Shown: piece after piece, positions 10,168 to 21,679 of the stretch
How positions within the stretch are numbered: the first letter of the stretch is position 1
Layout: each line of letters starts with the position of its first letter
NCBI RefSeq assembly: GCF_024763615.1
Contig: NC_077224.1
Span: forward strand, 1,178,001-1,242,000
Length of the DNA: 64,000 nucleotides
DNA from: Phlebotomus papatasi
Taxonomy: Eukaryota; Arthropoda; Insecta; Diptera; Psychodidae
Direction of reading: 5' to 3'
The notes under the pieces: generated by a model
Told to the model about the DNA's origin: nothing
Database searches by the model: none
Seen by the model: only the letters and a program-made list of their open reading frames with translations
Position numbers and translations under genes: made by a program

Positions 10168-11264
10168 TATGTGATTTACGAGCTCTTCGTGAGTCTCCAG
10201 TAGAAATTCATAAACATTTACGAAGAATTCTATGAAATATTTGTTTCTGTGTATTTTATTATTCTTCTGATTAAAGATTTTTAAAATATGGTACCAAGCA
10301 AAACAGATTCTTCCTTTGTCAAATAAAGGGGTTACTCATTTTTAAAATTTATCGACTTCTTGATTTCTTGGTTTTCGCAGAAACACTTATAAGTTCTTCA
10401 GGTTTACGAAATCTATTGAAGGTTACCCAGATTTGCAAAACCACCTTTTGAGGTTTGCTAGAGTTTTGTGAATATTTTCAGTTTTTTTTGTCACACGTAT
10501 AATTATGTAGTTCTCTTTAGATTTCGTGAATACATTCGGAACTTTCCATTTGGGTTATGCGAATACTTTTTAAGTTTCTTCCCTGTTTCACGAAAGATTT
10601 TGACGCCTTCTAGGAGTGTTTCGTCAATGTTTTTGAAGCTTTTGTTTTCGCAAAATTTTTTTGGAGGTTTTTGGGTTTCGTCAATATCATTGAAGTTTTA
10701 TATTGGCTTTTTTTTTTAAATAATCTCTGATTTTGTGAATATTTTTGAATGAATTGTCTGATTTTCTGGAAACTTTAGATATTTCTTCCGAGTTGCATGA
10801 TAGCTTTTTTGATGTCCTCTTGAGTTTCGGGGTTTCGTAAATACTTTTGAAACCTTTTTATTGAGTTTTGCGAATACTTTTCAATTTTTTTTAGGTCTCG
10901 TAAATATTTCTGAATGTTTTTGGGTTTTATAAACATAGGTTCGTAAATGTTTATAAAATGAAGAATTTTTAAGTTTTTTTTTTGAGTTTCGTAAATTCTA
11001 GTATAGTTCATTTTTGGATTCATCGAATAATTTTGAAGTCTACTCAGGTTTCATCAAAATTTTCGAAGTTGTTTTTCAGGTTTCGTGAATTCCAATTGAA
11101 CTTTTGTGTAAGTTTCGAAAATATTTTTGAAGTTTCAACATTTTTCGAGTTTGGAAAAATTGTTTTTTTTTCGTTTGGGTATCGTAAATAGTTTTGAAGT
11201 TTATTTTTCGGGTTTTGCGAATATTTGGGTGGTCTGATACTTCAGCGTTGAAACGGGATCCAGG

Positions 11265-12874
11265 AGGGGAATTCTGTAACGCTCTGACAATGCCATATGA
11301 CAAATTGGGTTCGAATCTTACCGTATAAACAGACGGAATTCCCACGGGAATTCCCATGAGATTTTCCATTCCGGATGGGAATTCCGGATGGAAATTCTCA
11401 TATTGAACTGTCAAATTTTTACCATCCGCTCTATGCGCCTCTGGTGGACTTCAAGCGCAACACAAAAATGCTCCGAAGATTTGAATTTCAAATTGTGTTT
11501 TTTCCGAATATAAATAACGGAATATATATCTGGAAGATATTTTAGGTACTTTATTTTATTAAAATGGCTCTATTATATTACGTGTTGTCTTTTATACTCA
11601 ATTATTAATATGACAAAGTCTTTAGAATAATTGAAAGAGCTTTTGGGATACTCTCAAATAGATTTAGGATAATTCGGGGGGAAATCGAAGTACAACCAGA
11701 GTTTTCTACTACTATTGTACAGGCTGTAATTCCTCTCCACAAATTTATAAGAAAGACCAGCCATAGTAAAGATCTAATTTTTGAAAATGTTCTTAACGTT
11801 GATGTTTTAGAAGGAAATAATAGACATATCCCCGGCAGACCAAGCAGCGAAGCAAAGTTAAGCAGAGATAAATATAAAGATTATTTGTATAATAATTGAA
11901 TGGACATTGTTCGAAAGAAGATGTCTGTAAAAAATTTTAAAACTCTATTTTCAATAAATTGAACGATAAAAAGAATATTCTTCTTTTATTTCAAAGTAAT
12001 ATTTTATAGCCGAAAATTTAATTTCTAAGGTTTCCGGCTATAACTGCTATTAATGAACTTCGACAGCTCTTACTATTCTTTAAGTTCCTTCTCTAAATTA
12101 TTATATTCTTTACATTTTTTAATAATGGAATCTAGTGAAAAAGATATGTTTTGAATCTGCCTTTCCACTTATTAAAACCACTTCTGAAATATTATTGATG
12201 AATATTTATTTCACTCCAGAAACACTAATATTTTCAAAATTATTATATTATTATTATTCGATTTTAAATTTGCTTTCAAAAAAATTTTTTGATCACTATA
12301 GTAGATTTTACAAGTTTTTTCATATATTACTTGCTCAAAAACACCCCAAATAAAATTTTCGGAATTCTCCGGAAGCAAAAAGCTATCTCGAGCGAGATAG
12401 CTTTTTTCCATTTTAGAAAATTGAATATTTCACCCTCCAACGGAAAATTTCCATTTGAAATTCAAAATATTTCAAGACATTCTTGCAGTTTCGTGCACTT
12501 TTGCAGAGGGCGCTTGTATAGCAAATTTACCATTTGCTCGTGGGAATTCCCGTGGAAATTCCGTCTGTTTACACGGTTAGGAGAGCTTTTTCGAAAATGC
12601 GATTCTGTAGCCGTGACATTGCCATTTCAGCTCACGTGGCATTGTCAGAAGTCACATATTTGAGATTTCTGACAATTCAAATGACAATGAATTTTGTTAA
12701 ACAAATCAACAAAGACGTACTATATTTTCATAAAATCATAAAGTAAAGGGATTTCATTAAAAAATAAATGAATTTCATTTTCGAACTCATATGATATGAC
12801 AAAAAAAGTTCGATTGGCATTGTCAGGTTTCGAACTCACGCATGACAATGCCACGAAAATTACAGAATTCCCCT
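11265..12874. mobile_element. TIR element (AGGGGAATTCTGTAA) hosting a second MITE
   Basis: Left end AGGGGAATTCTGTAAC and right end TTACAGAATTCCCCT are inverted repeats, each followed inward by GACAATGCC words. The Harbinger-like copy 2 is inserted within it, leaving about 350 bp of the host element. A similar end-like string (AATTCTGTAACAGTATGACA) occurs alone at ~61520. Target duplication unclear. Confidence 0.7.
11321..12576. mobile_element. Harbinger-like MITE, copy 2
   Basis: Ends CCGTATAAACAG (one change from copy 1) and CTGTTTACACGG, flanked by TTA at 11318-11320 and 12577-12579, the canonical Harbinger duplication. The interior is colinear with copy 1 for most of its length, including the GCTATCTC / GAGATAGC hairpin at ~12379-12409. 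A central segment (about 11580-11840) is diverged. Confidence 0.88.
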
Positions 12875-13760
12875 ACAAAAGGCCCAAAGTACTTCTGGTT
12901 CATTCAGGAATATAGTCCATTGCTGGCTGAACCATTGCAGCTTAATGGCACAGCAATTGTCAACTATGCCAAGTTCTAGAAGAAGCGAATATCTAAAGCC
13001 TAATGTAGGCCTTTTAAACGTTTTTGGGTTTCTTCAATATTTCTGAAGTTTTATATTGGTTATTTGCGAATATTTTTGAAATTCACTTCAGCTTCATTAA
13101 AATTTTGGAAGTTATTTTTCAGGTTGAATACTTCTCATTTAACTTTAACGGATTTAGTGAATATTTTTGTAGGTTTTCTTGAACTCCGAGAATATAATTC
13201 AATATATCTCGAATTTCGAAAATACTTCAAGGTTATTTTTTTGTTTGCGTTTCTGAAATATTTTCAGTTCAGAATCTTTTTTTAGGCTTTGCGAATACTT
13301 TTGACGTCTACTTGGGCTTCATAAGAATTTTGAAAGTTTTTTTTTCAGGTTTTGTGAATATTTTTCAACATTTCTCGAGTTTCGCAAATATTTTCGAAGT
13401 TCCATAGAGTTTCTTGAAAACACATGAAGTTTTATATCGGAGTATTTTGTAATATTTTTGATTTTTTTTGAATTTTGAAGTTTTCTTCGATTTCGCGAAC
13501 AGTTTTGAAAGTGTTTCGAGTTTTGAGAACAAATTATTGGGTTATTGGCGTTTTGGGAACTTTTTAACATTTTTTTTAAGTTTTTTTTTTGGGTTTAACG
13601 AATATAATTTGAATTCTTTCTTTGATTTTGTGAATTTTTTTTTAATGTTTATTCGAAGTTTGAGTTTTGTGAAACATTTTTCAGACGCTTGTCAAGGAAT
13701 TTTCTGTATGAGTCACCCCTTGCATTTCAATGAAAAATTTTGCTTGGTCCAGTGTTCCTA

Positions 13761-14011
13761 CACTGAGAGAAATCCGAAAAAGTTAAAATAACATTCCGGA
13801 AATGTTAATTTTACCCTGCAGTATTTACCCGAAATCGGTGTAAATATTACCCTTTTTAGGTGTATTGGGGGTTAAAGTTACCCTTTTTCATGTTAATTTT
13901 ACCCTTAAAAAGGTGTAAAATTAACATTAAAAAATGTTGATATATTTTTACACCTAAAAAGTGTTAAAGTTATGAGGAAAGAAAGTTAATCGAACCCCCG
14001 TTTTTTCTCAG
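13761..14011 (+). mobile_element. MITE family A, copy 2 (left half of a tail-to-tail pair)
   Basis: Same ends and interior as 7516-7766. Its right end abuts an inverted copy directly. Confidence 0.85.
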
Positions 14012-14262
14012 CACTAAGAAAAAAAGAGGGTGCGATTAACATTTATTCCTCATAACTTTAACGCTTTTTAGGTGTAAAAATATATCAACATTTTTTAATG
14101 TTAATCTTACACCTTTTTAAGGGTAAAATATCATGAAAAGGGTAACTTTAACCCCTAATACATCTAAAAAGGGTAATTTTTACACCTATTTCGGATAAAT
14201 ACTGCAGGGTAAAATTAACATTTCCGAAATATTATTTTAACTTTTTCGGATTTCTCTCAGTG
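14012..14262 (-). mobile_element. MITE family A, copy 3 (right half of a tail-to-tail pair)
   Basis: Inverted relative to 13761-14011, beginning CACTAAGAAAAAAAGAGGG and ending TTTCTCTCAGTG. Together the two form a 500 bp imperfect palindrome. Confidence 0.85.
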
Positions 14263-15367
14263 AGTGTAATAATTAAAATTTTTCTCAGCTTATACACCAT
14301 TTCCCAAAAATTATACTTAATCGATTTATGTATCAAAACCTGTTAGATCTACCCAGAAATTTGGTTTTCTTAGAAATTTAACTACAGACTAACGCGGTAA
14401 ATTCAGGCAATAAAACGAGATTCTGACGCTAAACTAAAGGAGTGCTAAATATCGCTAAAAGTGAATGTAAATTGCAAAAAAGGGTACAAACTGAGTGAAA
14501 TATGAATTGATATTACCTATAATATTTACGTAGCATAAACATCCATTAAAATTAATTATTAATCTTTCTTTTTTTAGGGAAAAGGTAAAGCTTTTTTGTA
14601 AAAACAATTACATATACAATTATTTATATTTAATAACTGGGCAGCATTTCTATAAAAAATATATATATTAACTGTATTTTTTTGTGGTTTTATTTTGCAA
14701 ATATTTTCTTCACTCATTTTTCTTTTCTTTTAGTTTATTTGTTTAGTGTCTCTATAAAACAGAAAAAAAGTTGCATTTTAAAAAGGTTATATTATTACAC
14801 ACTGAGAATATATTTCTTGGTAAAATAATCTAATTTTAAAAATCACACTTACAACAATTCATCTAAGATCTGTAACTTTTTATTTTAATTTTAACTTTAC
14901 TTCAAGATTTTTTTTGTTTTGTCTTTGTTTTTTTTCTGTGTGAGTGTATTTTGTGAAATTAAAAAAAAGTTTTTTTCTGTGTGCCTCTATTTTATCTGAG
15001 GCCTACACTTACGAAGATTCAAGTCTCGGTAGCGCCAGTAAAGTGACCGAAATGCCCTCCAAACGCCCTCAAATTTTACATCATCATCGTTTGTTTTTGA
15101 AACATATAAAATTATCATGTAAATTTTTTGAGCATTTTCTTCAATTTTTTTTCTTCTAAAAATAATCTTCAAAGTTGTAAAATAGAATTTTTTTCTTTAG
15201 TGCAGATTAATTTTTAGGTCATTCTTTTTGTCAAGAATCCCAGGCACTTGAGTTTTCTTCTTTATCTTCTTTTGAAATCCCACGAAAAATATTTTCTTAA
15301 ATATTTGTTATATTTTTTTTGTTTGTTCTTAAAGTGGAAAAACAAATGATTTCACAACTTGACTCAC
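14263..15367. other. Intron sequence 3' of the fourth exon, nothing assigned
   Basis: AT-rich, with several T-rich and TTTTTTTCTGTGTG runs near 14920-14985. No repeat match or coding signal was found. Confidence 0.45.
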
Positions 15368-15646
15368 CTTTTTGACGGACGCTGGTGGAACTTTTAGATG
15401 GAGTTTCTTGGCACAGAGCTCCTGGAGTCTAGCGATGCCCTCATCGCGCCTGCCACTGTACTTGGTCTCCCAGGCGTCCAAGAGGCGATTGTAGTACCGT
15501 GGTTGGTCCATGTACGTGAGATATTTGTGGCTATTTGGAGCAGGAAAGATACGCTCAAGTGGAGCACATCGGGATAATTCCTCCTCAGTTATGATCAAAC
15601 ATCTCAAATCATCTGCTGTGAGAGTATCAAGGATGCTCTCGAGGTA
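15368..15646 (-). CDS. TTLL4: TTLL4-like polyglutamylase, fourth coding exon
   Basis: Phase 0 at both ends, 93 codons, with acceptor GTAG just before 15646 (the TAG is an in-frame stop, so the frame must open here) and donor GTGAGT at 15362-15367. It starts YLESILDTLTADDLR and includes ELSRCAPLERIFP and YLTYMDQPRYYNRLLDAWE. This is the helical segment that follows the ATP-grasp core in TTLL4 and related polyglutamylases, where a basic patch is thought to help microtubule binding. The conserved ERIFP and QPRYYN wording supports TTLL4. Joins the 19972 exon without a frame break. Confidence 0.93.
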
Positions 15647-15928
15647 CTACAGAGAGCAAAGAGAAACAAGAAAATGGGAAATAATCCTAAAACAAAGTTT
15701 CGTGTTAAGAAATTTAATTTTTTTGGTATTGCTTCTATACTTCTGAATTTAAATTTAATGAGATTTTAAATATGTCCGACACTTTGAAAAAAAAATGGAG
15801 CTAAAATTAAATTAAGGGAAACTGGGGCACTACCGAACACGGGGTAGCATCAAACATGTAGAAACATCATGTCAACTTCATGATGTTTCAACTTCACTTG
15901 AACTTGAACCTTGCTGTGTCCATGAAGA
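15647..15928. other. Short intron piece with a degenerate MITE end
   Basis: Contains AAGGGAAACTGGGGCACTAC at ~15813, similar to AAGGGAAATTAGGGCAGCAG at ~35811; both are followed by CGGGGTAG. Probably one end of a shared, decayed TIR element. Confidence 0.4.
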
Positions 15929-16800
15929 GCTAAAAGCTCTCGTGAAATGCCACTTCTCCTTCTAACATCGAAAGTTCATAAAACCGACGCTAGGGGCGCT
16001 ATTATTGAAAAGAAAAATTTTCAATGTCCTGTTAAATAACTCAAAAATTCCATTTTGCATCGGGCTAAAAATTTAGGATGTTGTAGCCGCAGATTATACT
16101 TATCAAATCAAACAAAAAAATAGGGAAAGCGCGCTACCTTCGGACGATTTATGCTTCGCACAAATAATTTTTTTCAATGTGTTATAAATGAAATTGTTCC
16201 ATTATAACATAGTAATATTTTAATAGCTAGTACAATGCCTAAAATTTTCAGAAAAGAGCTGTGAATGAAATCCATAAGGAACATAGAGAAAAACATGAAT
16301 TGTCCGAAGCTTGAGTCGTCCGAAGGTAGAGCGCTTTTCCCTACTTAAGCCTAAGTTCGAAAATTGACCGACCTATATCTCTCGTTCTAATTAACATTCT
16401 GCCCTAAATTTTGAGTTTTTGGTTTCGTCTCGATGAGCACTTTCAGATGGAAGTTCAAAAAGTCACCATAGGTGGCGCTGCGATAGCGTCAAAATTAATC
16501 GAAATTCAAACTCATTTTTCTCAAAAACGTTATTTTGCAAGGTGATCAAATTTTAGAGTGCTGTAGTCTAGGCTATAGAGTTTCCAAAAAGTGGCGTGGA
16601 TTCACTGTGGTTACAAGAGAACCGGAGATATGAGGGGTCAAAATTCACGAAATAAAAAAAAATCATATCTCCTGTCCTATTTGACGAATTTTGAGGTGTA
16701 AGGGCGCAAATTAAAGGTCTCGCAAAGCACTACAACTTTTTAGATTCTAGAACAGGCCTGATCTAAAAGAAAAGCCGAAGTGAATTTGGTGGTGCCAGTT
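15929..16800 (+). repeat. R1 repeat, internal segment
   Basis: Colinear with ~57684-58320 of the complete R1 copy, with shared phrases such as CTCTCGTGAAATGCCACTTC and TTTCGTCTCGATGAGCACTT. Interrupted by the MITE at 16123-16341. Confidence 0.8.
16123..16341. mobile_element. 219 bp TA-flanked MITE (GGGAAAGCGCGCTACC), copy 1
   Basis: Ends GGGAAAGCGCGCTACCTTCG and its near-complement CGAAGGTAGAGCGCTTTTCC, flanked by TA at 16121-16122 and 16342-16343. Inserted in R1. A second copy is at 37732-37950. Confidence 0.88.
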
Positions 16801-17405
16801 GGGATTCTTCGAAATGCCGCGAAAATTCACGTAGAGAAAATGAGAAGTTTTTAATGTGAAAATTGTTTATTTCCTTAGAGTTAAGTCATTTTCACAAAAA
16901 ATCCTTTTAATAATTTAGTTGAATACAGTTATTTGGGTTAATTGTGAATAATTGTCGATATTACAATAAAAACATTGGCATGAAAAATTGAGCTGGAAGA
17001 CTCATATTCTTTTGAGCTGTCCCAAAATTCAGGATAGGTTTGAGAAAAACCCTTTTGTACAACACTATTTTGGTTAATAAGGAATGCAAAAGTACATATT
17101 ACAAGAAGGGACACGACCTGTTAATAAGGATAAAATAGAGAAGAAAATATTTTGTCGCATTTCAAAGATTTTTTGCAACCGCAGCGCCGCCAGACGTTTG
17201 TCAAGTGAGTTATTTGTGTCTCTATCTCTCTCGCTCGTTGTATTGTGCGCGATTTAAGAACTTTCCATTTGAAGTGATATTTGCATTTAATTTCTTTGTA
17301 TTTCTGCAAGATTCAAATAAAAGGGTGTTTAGTGAACAGCTATCCGTCTTCCGACAAAGATATCAAGAAGACAATTTATTTTTATGAGAGTTTTTCTTTC
17401 TATTA
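16801..17405. other. Intron sequence, nothing assigned
   Basis: Between R1 and the next MITE. A short, slightly GC-richer segment around 17175-17260 (CAACCGCAGCGCCGCCAGAC) has no recognisable product. Confidence 0.4.
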
Positions 17406-18374
17406 GGGGAAAGTGGTCTGCCTTTGAACGAAAAATGATGTTCAAAGTTTGAGATTTTTTTCAGAGTAAACTACAACATGAGTTTTACTTTGCACTACAC
17501 CAAAAAATTCTCTTGTTCATTAAGCTTCTATGCTTACCCCATTCAGGACTCGCAAGTCCTCAGTTTTTCCTGGTGAGGAACTTGAAAATGTGATGTCGAT
17601 ATATTCAAAGGCAGCCTGCATGGTCTGCCTTTGAATGTGGTTAGGCAGCCTTTGAATCTAAATCTTTCACTAAGAATATTAGGGCTGTAACATTAAACGG
17701 CCAATAATTGATTAGCATGAACCCTAATGCACTCAATAAAACCACCACTGTAGTCAAAAGTCATAATACAACAACATTTTCTACATTTTTCAGAAGCACT
17801 GTTTTTCACTTGAAAATTTATAAGAAAACGCCATTGAAGTTGACAATTGTCAGTTTGAAACATCCCGGCCGGAGCAAGATAGCATGTTATAAGTATTTGT
17901 ATGGCATTCTTCAGACCAAAGTAGGAGTTCTATTCTGCTCCGGGACAGGAAGCTGTCAGATGTTTCAATGTATTGAAAGAGAGGATTCAAAGGCACACAA
18001 CATTAAGATTCAAAGGCTGCCGCAGAGCAATATTTGCAAACTTTTATCACCCACAAAATTTGTCTCATCTGAATCAAAATGTATTTGGAGAAATACCATC
18101 CAAGAATAACCTTCTATGACTCACAATAGAAGATTTGTTCGAAAAATTATTTTAATTATGAAAAAACGCATGAATTGTGGAACATCAAAATTACAGTTTG
18201 GTTTTTTTGCCCTAGCATCTAGAAAATAAGAGCTAAGGTCTGCATTTTCTGAAGACTTGTGAGGATTATGAATAACTATCTAATAGTTAATAGAAAATAA
18301 TTTATGCTTTAAAGAAAAATTAAAAAATTACAATATTCAAAGGCTGCCGCATTCAAAGGCAGACCACTTTCCCC
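17406..18374. mobile_element. 969 bp TA-flanked MITE (GGGGAAAGTGGTCTGCC)
   Basis: Near-perfect inverted ends, GGGGAAAGTGGTCTGCCTTT and its complement, flanked by TA at 17404-17405 and 18375-18376. The subterminal word TTCAAAGGC occurs eight times in either orientation. An open frame at 17708-18109 lies within it but has no recognisable domain. Confidence 0.9.
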
Positions 18375-19002
18375 TATGTTTTTTGGCGCAAAAATATTCA
18401 TCATGGCACCGTGAATAAGCGGGATTAGTGTTACGTCAATCTGCAAATTCCATTAGAACTATCAACACAAAATTTCCGATACTACACGATTTTTAATAAG
18501 AACAGGTCTGTTCTAGAAACATTTGAACTTCATAGAAAAACCGATAGAGACGTCACAGTCGAAAAAAACAATTTCAATATCACATAACCTCAATTATCTC
18601 GACTGTCGTTGAACCGATTTTGATTTGAATGTATTTTTTAGGAAAATATTCTTTTGTACGACAGCTTTTTCTTATCTAAAGCGTAAATTCGTTATCGCTA
18701 ATTTAATAAAACATATCAAAATCCTCGTGAAATTCGCTATTTCTTTAATATTGGGAAATCAAAGTATGAGATGCACGTAACAGCTTCATTTGTTCTCCAT
18801 TTCCTTTAGGTTGAAAAATCCACATTAAATCCACATAAATTAATTTATTTCGCTTTCTTTTGCTATGCGGGGGGGGGGGGGTGCTAAAGACTTCGCCAGT
18901 ATTGGATTAGGTTGTGTCATTTATTTTTTAACTTTAGGTGTTTTTTTATCTTTTTTTATCACTTTCAATTTTCATTATTTATTTAAAACTCTAAATAACG
19001 TA
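18375..19002. repeat. R1 fragment plus unassigned intron
   Basis: 18500-18645 matches R1 near 58300-58420 (shared CACAGTCGAAAA, CACATAACCTCAATTATCTC). The rest is AT-rich and unassigned apart from a run of 13 G at 18869-18881. Confidence 0.65.
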
Positions 19003-19440
19003 GGGTAAATTAAGCTAATTCAAAACCTGCTCCAAATGGAAATTTTTCGCTACTCCAAATGGATTTTCTTATAGTTTTAGATGGGAAAGAAGAAAACACC
19101 AGGAATAAGAACAGATCCTGAACTCAAGAGCAACTCAACAAGGTTTTGGAAGCCTTTCGTCGCGGTTTCACTTACACTGTTTGTCTCCAATTAGAAACTT
19201 TCCCTTGTCTCCATTTGGATTAATTTGTTTCCAATTGCAGCATTTTGTACTTGTGTGTTTTTCTTGTATATAAATAGTTTTCAAATTATATTTTAAGAAT
19301 TTTCACTAAATAGTAACATTCTAGAAGAGTCAAGGAGCAAATTTATGTAATTCTCTTCAGAAAAAATATGAACTTAATGTGTTGAATCTTCTGTCAAAGT
19401 TAAAGAGTCTGGAAATGGTTTTGAATTAGGACATTCACCC
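19003..19440. mobile_element. TA-flanked MITE (GGGTAAATTAAGC), copy 1
   Basis: Ends GGGTAAATTAAGCTAATTC and GAATTAGGACATTCACCC, flanked by TA. A longer relative is at 28425-29199 and an inverted end fragment at 56267-56375. Confidence 0.8.
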
Positions 19441-19447
19441 TATTTAA

Positions 19448-19916
19448 CCCTTTAACGACGAGACACTTTTTACGGACTGAAAAATCAGCAATAAAAATTA
19501 AACCGAGAGAGTTTGATTCGGTGTATTTTGTGCTTCTATGGACGATAGGGACAAAAATAGCCCAAAAATTTAAGTAATTTTTTTGACAATTCCAATGAAT
19601 AATATTTTTCGCTTTAATGAAAAATATTACTTATGAGTATTGTGGTTTTTATTGCCAAAAGGGTTTTGCTTAAAAAAAAAGTGGAAGTATAAAAATAAAT
19701 AAAATTAATTATGAATTTGAGAATTTAAAAATTCGCCATTTTTTAGCTTAAATATTTACTACATAGCAAATAGCTAGAGCCTTGCAAAAGATATTCTAGA
19801 TTCCTTCAACCTTATACTTTACAATTATGTACAGACATAAGAAAACAATAACTTTAGGTAGTCAGGGAAAATTATTTTCTTTATGGGACACCGGTGTCCC
19901 AATCGTCCTTAAAGGG
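19448..19916. mobile_element. piggyBac-like MITE, 469 bp
   Basis: Ends CCCTTTAACGACGA and TCGTCCTTAAAGGG, left flank TTAA (19444-19447), right flank TAAA, one change from TTAA. Close to the right end is the perfect 16-base palindrome GGGACACCGGTGTCCC (~19885-19900). CCC-starting ends in TTAA are typical of piggyBac-type elements. It lies 55 bp from the donor of the catalytic exon. Confidence 0.72.
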
Positions 19917-19971
19917 TAAAAATATAAAATTCAAAAATATTTCTTGTTAAATTTGAATTAAATTTACTTAC

Positions 19972-21077
19972 GTCTTCTCTATTGAGTTCCTTGCTGATGA
20001 AGTGATTGTGCTTGATCCTCTCACTCATGGCCAGCGTCGTGGTGTACATCCTCTTGTCCATGCACAGTGGCCCCTGAAGATTGAGCGTCTGCAGCACTTC
20101 CTGCTGCTTGTCCTCCGTCAATTTTGGTGGCACTTGGTAGAGAGCTGTATTGAGTGTAGCTCTAACCAGTGGCGCCTTGACGTGCAGATCAAGCGGCGAG
20201 GAAGAATGTAGCGACGGCGAAATATTCACCTCCAGAAGCCAGGGTACAAGATCTGAGTCCAGTAGGACGTCAAATCCAAATAATTCATAGCAATTGTACT
20301 TGCTCAGCATATTAGATTTTGTGAGATTGTGAATTGGTGTCTCTCCTGCCAAAAGGGTTCGAATAACCAAATCCCTCAGTGCACCCCAGAGCCTTTCTGT
20401 GTCCACTCCACCAGATTCCAGGTAACTCCACAGTGATCTAATGGTCCATTTGTGACCTTTGCACGCTTCAGCATCTTCATTTTTAGCATAATTGGCGGAC
20501 AACTTGTTAATACTGTAGTTCGTCAAATGCATATACCGATCACTGAGAGTGTCCACTTTCTCACTATACCTCACTGAAGCGAATCTGGCCAGGCCATCGG
20601 TGTGCATGTACACTTTTAGGGGATTCATGGATGTCACGAGAACATACAGACGCAAATCAAACTTACTGCCATCGATCAACATCGGTCGCTCAACGTACCT
20701 CTGCACAATTATTGGTCGTCGTTTGGGAATCTGTGACCATCTATTGACCACTTTGATTCCCGTTCCTCTGGCCGAAGCCGGTGGCTTTATGATCCACTTT
20801 ACACCACGCTGACTGTACCGTGGCCACATCTGACGCAACGTCTTGAGATCCTGTGGCAGGATATAGGTTCGTGGCATAAAGCCAAACTCCTTCTTGCCAT
20901 TGCGTTCCATTTGTAGTTGCAAATTCCGCCAAACACGATCCTTTCGGCCAATTTGAAACGTACCCGGAATATGATTGAACTTCTGATATGAGCGAATTGT
21001 GCGAAATTGTGGACTCTTCATGTGCTTTCCCCAAATACCAATCCAGTCATTTGTCTCTGGAAGGACATCATCGTTTT
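19972..21077 (-). CDS. TTLL4: TTLL4-like polyglutamylase, catalytic TTL (ATP-grasp) exon
   Basis: This 1106 nt exon carries most of the tubulin-tyrosine-ligase-like domain, an ATP-grasp fold that adds glutamates to side chains of tubulin (and in TTLL4 other acidic targets such as nucleosome assembly proteins). The acceptor is at 21078-21079 (phase 1) and the donor GTAAGT starts at 19971 (phase 0). Visible motifs, in residues from the ATG at 31438: NDWIGIWGKHMKSP at ~419-432, KWIIKPPASARGTG at ~503-516 (ATP-binding loop), KFDLRLYVLVTS at ~548-559, HLTNYSINK at ~593-601, ELFGFDVLLD at ~674-683, and EVNISPSLHSSSPLD at ~692-706 (catalytic/metal-binding segment). All are intact, so an active enzyme is expected. 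The KPPASARG and SPSLHSSSPLD wording fits TTLL4 better than TTLL5 or TTLL6. A TTAA-flanked MITE ends only 55 bp beyond the donor. Confidence 0.97.
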
Positions 21078-21243
21078 CTACGGTGAGGAAATTTCTACTT
21101 GAATTGACATTGCGTTTAAAGAATAATTTTGAACACTTAGAGACGGTTGACGGACGAACAAAAAAAAAACAGGAATAAAAATGAAAAAACTAGACTCGGT
21201 TTTTGTTAAAAATGACCAATTGATCGGGTCTCCATTCTAATTA

Positions 21244-21475
21244 CAGTAGACTCTCGCTCAAACGGCTCTTTTTCAATCGAGCGAAAAATTTTGTTGACAA
21301 TTTTCACGTTTAATTATGAAGCTAATTCGCTCAAATTCGCTGTAGTTCTTCCTATTTTATCGTGATTCTTTATAATTGAGCGCTTTTTGTGAAATTTACA
21401 AAAGCTTTGACACCCATATCTATCGATAAACCGGATGACATTTCGCCCCAAGCCCAATTGAGAGAGAGTCTACTG
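21244..21475. mobile_element. 232 bp TA-flanked MITE (CAGTAGACTCTC)
   Basis: Ends CAGTAGACTCTCGCTC and GAGAGAGAGTCTACTG, flanked by TA. The outer ends are shared with 52544-52852 and, more loosely, 60489-60827 and 56882-59056. Confidence 0.88.
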
Positions 21476-21679
21476 TATTTATGCCGAGGGGTAACTCATT
21501 GTAAAAAAGATAAACCATTTGCTTGAGAAACGTGTTTATAATAACGCTAAGACGGCGGTGGCCGCTATCACACAAACATTTAATTCTTTGTACACCTATA
21601 TCTCTGTCTAAATTTTTACTTTCAAGAGCTCTAGCTCAAAAGCAGTACTTGAAATAAATGAAAAATGAAATGAAATGAA

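Larger units (their letters stand above)
10170..13690. repeat. Degenerate minisatellite, split by nested MITEs
   Basis: Loosely repeated units of roughly 35-45 bp built from GTTTCGTAAATATTTTTGAAG and TTTTTTGGGTTTTGCGAA variants fill most of 10370-11264 and 13020-13690. The stretch 10170-10370 is only weakly of this type. The nested elements at 11265-12874 interrupt it; 12875-13019 is unassigned. Several ORFs here are by-products of the repeat. Confidence 0.65.

Noticed and set aside
10170..13690. CRISPR-like array from regularly spaced GTTTCGTAAA words
   Set aside because: Units are diverged, spacing is irregular, and the setting is a eukaryotic intron.
17708..18109. 133-codon ORF within the 17406-18374 MITE
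   Set aside because: No transposase or other motif, weak codon pattern, and spans subterminal repeat words. Treated as chance.
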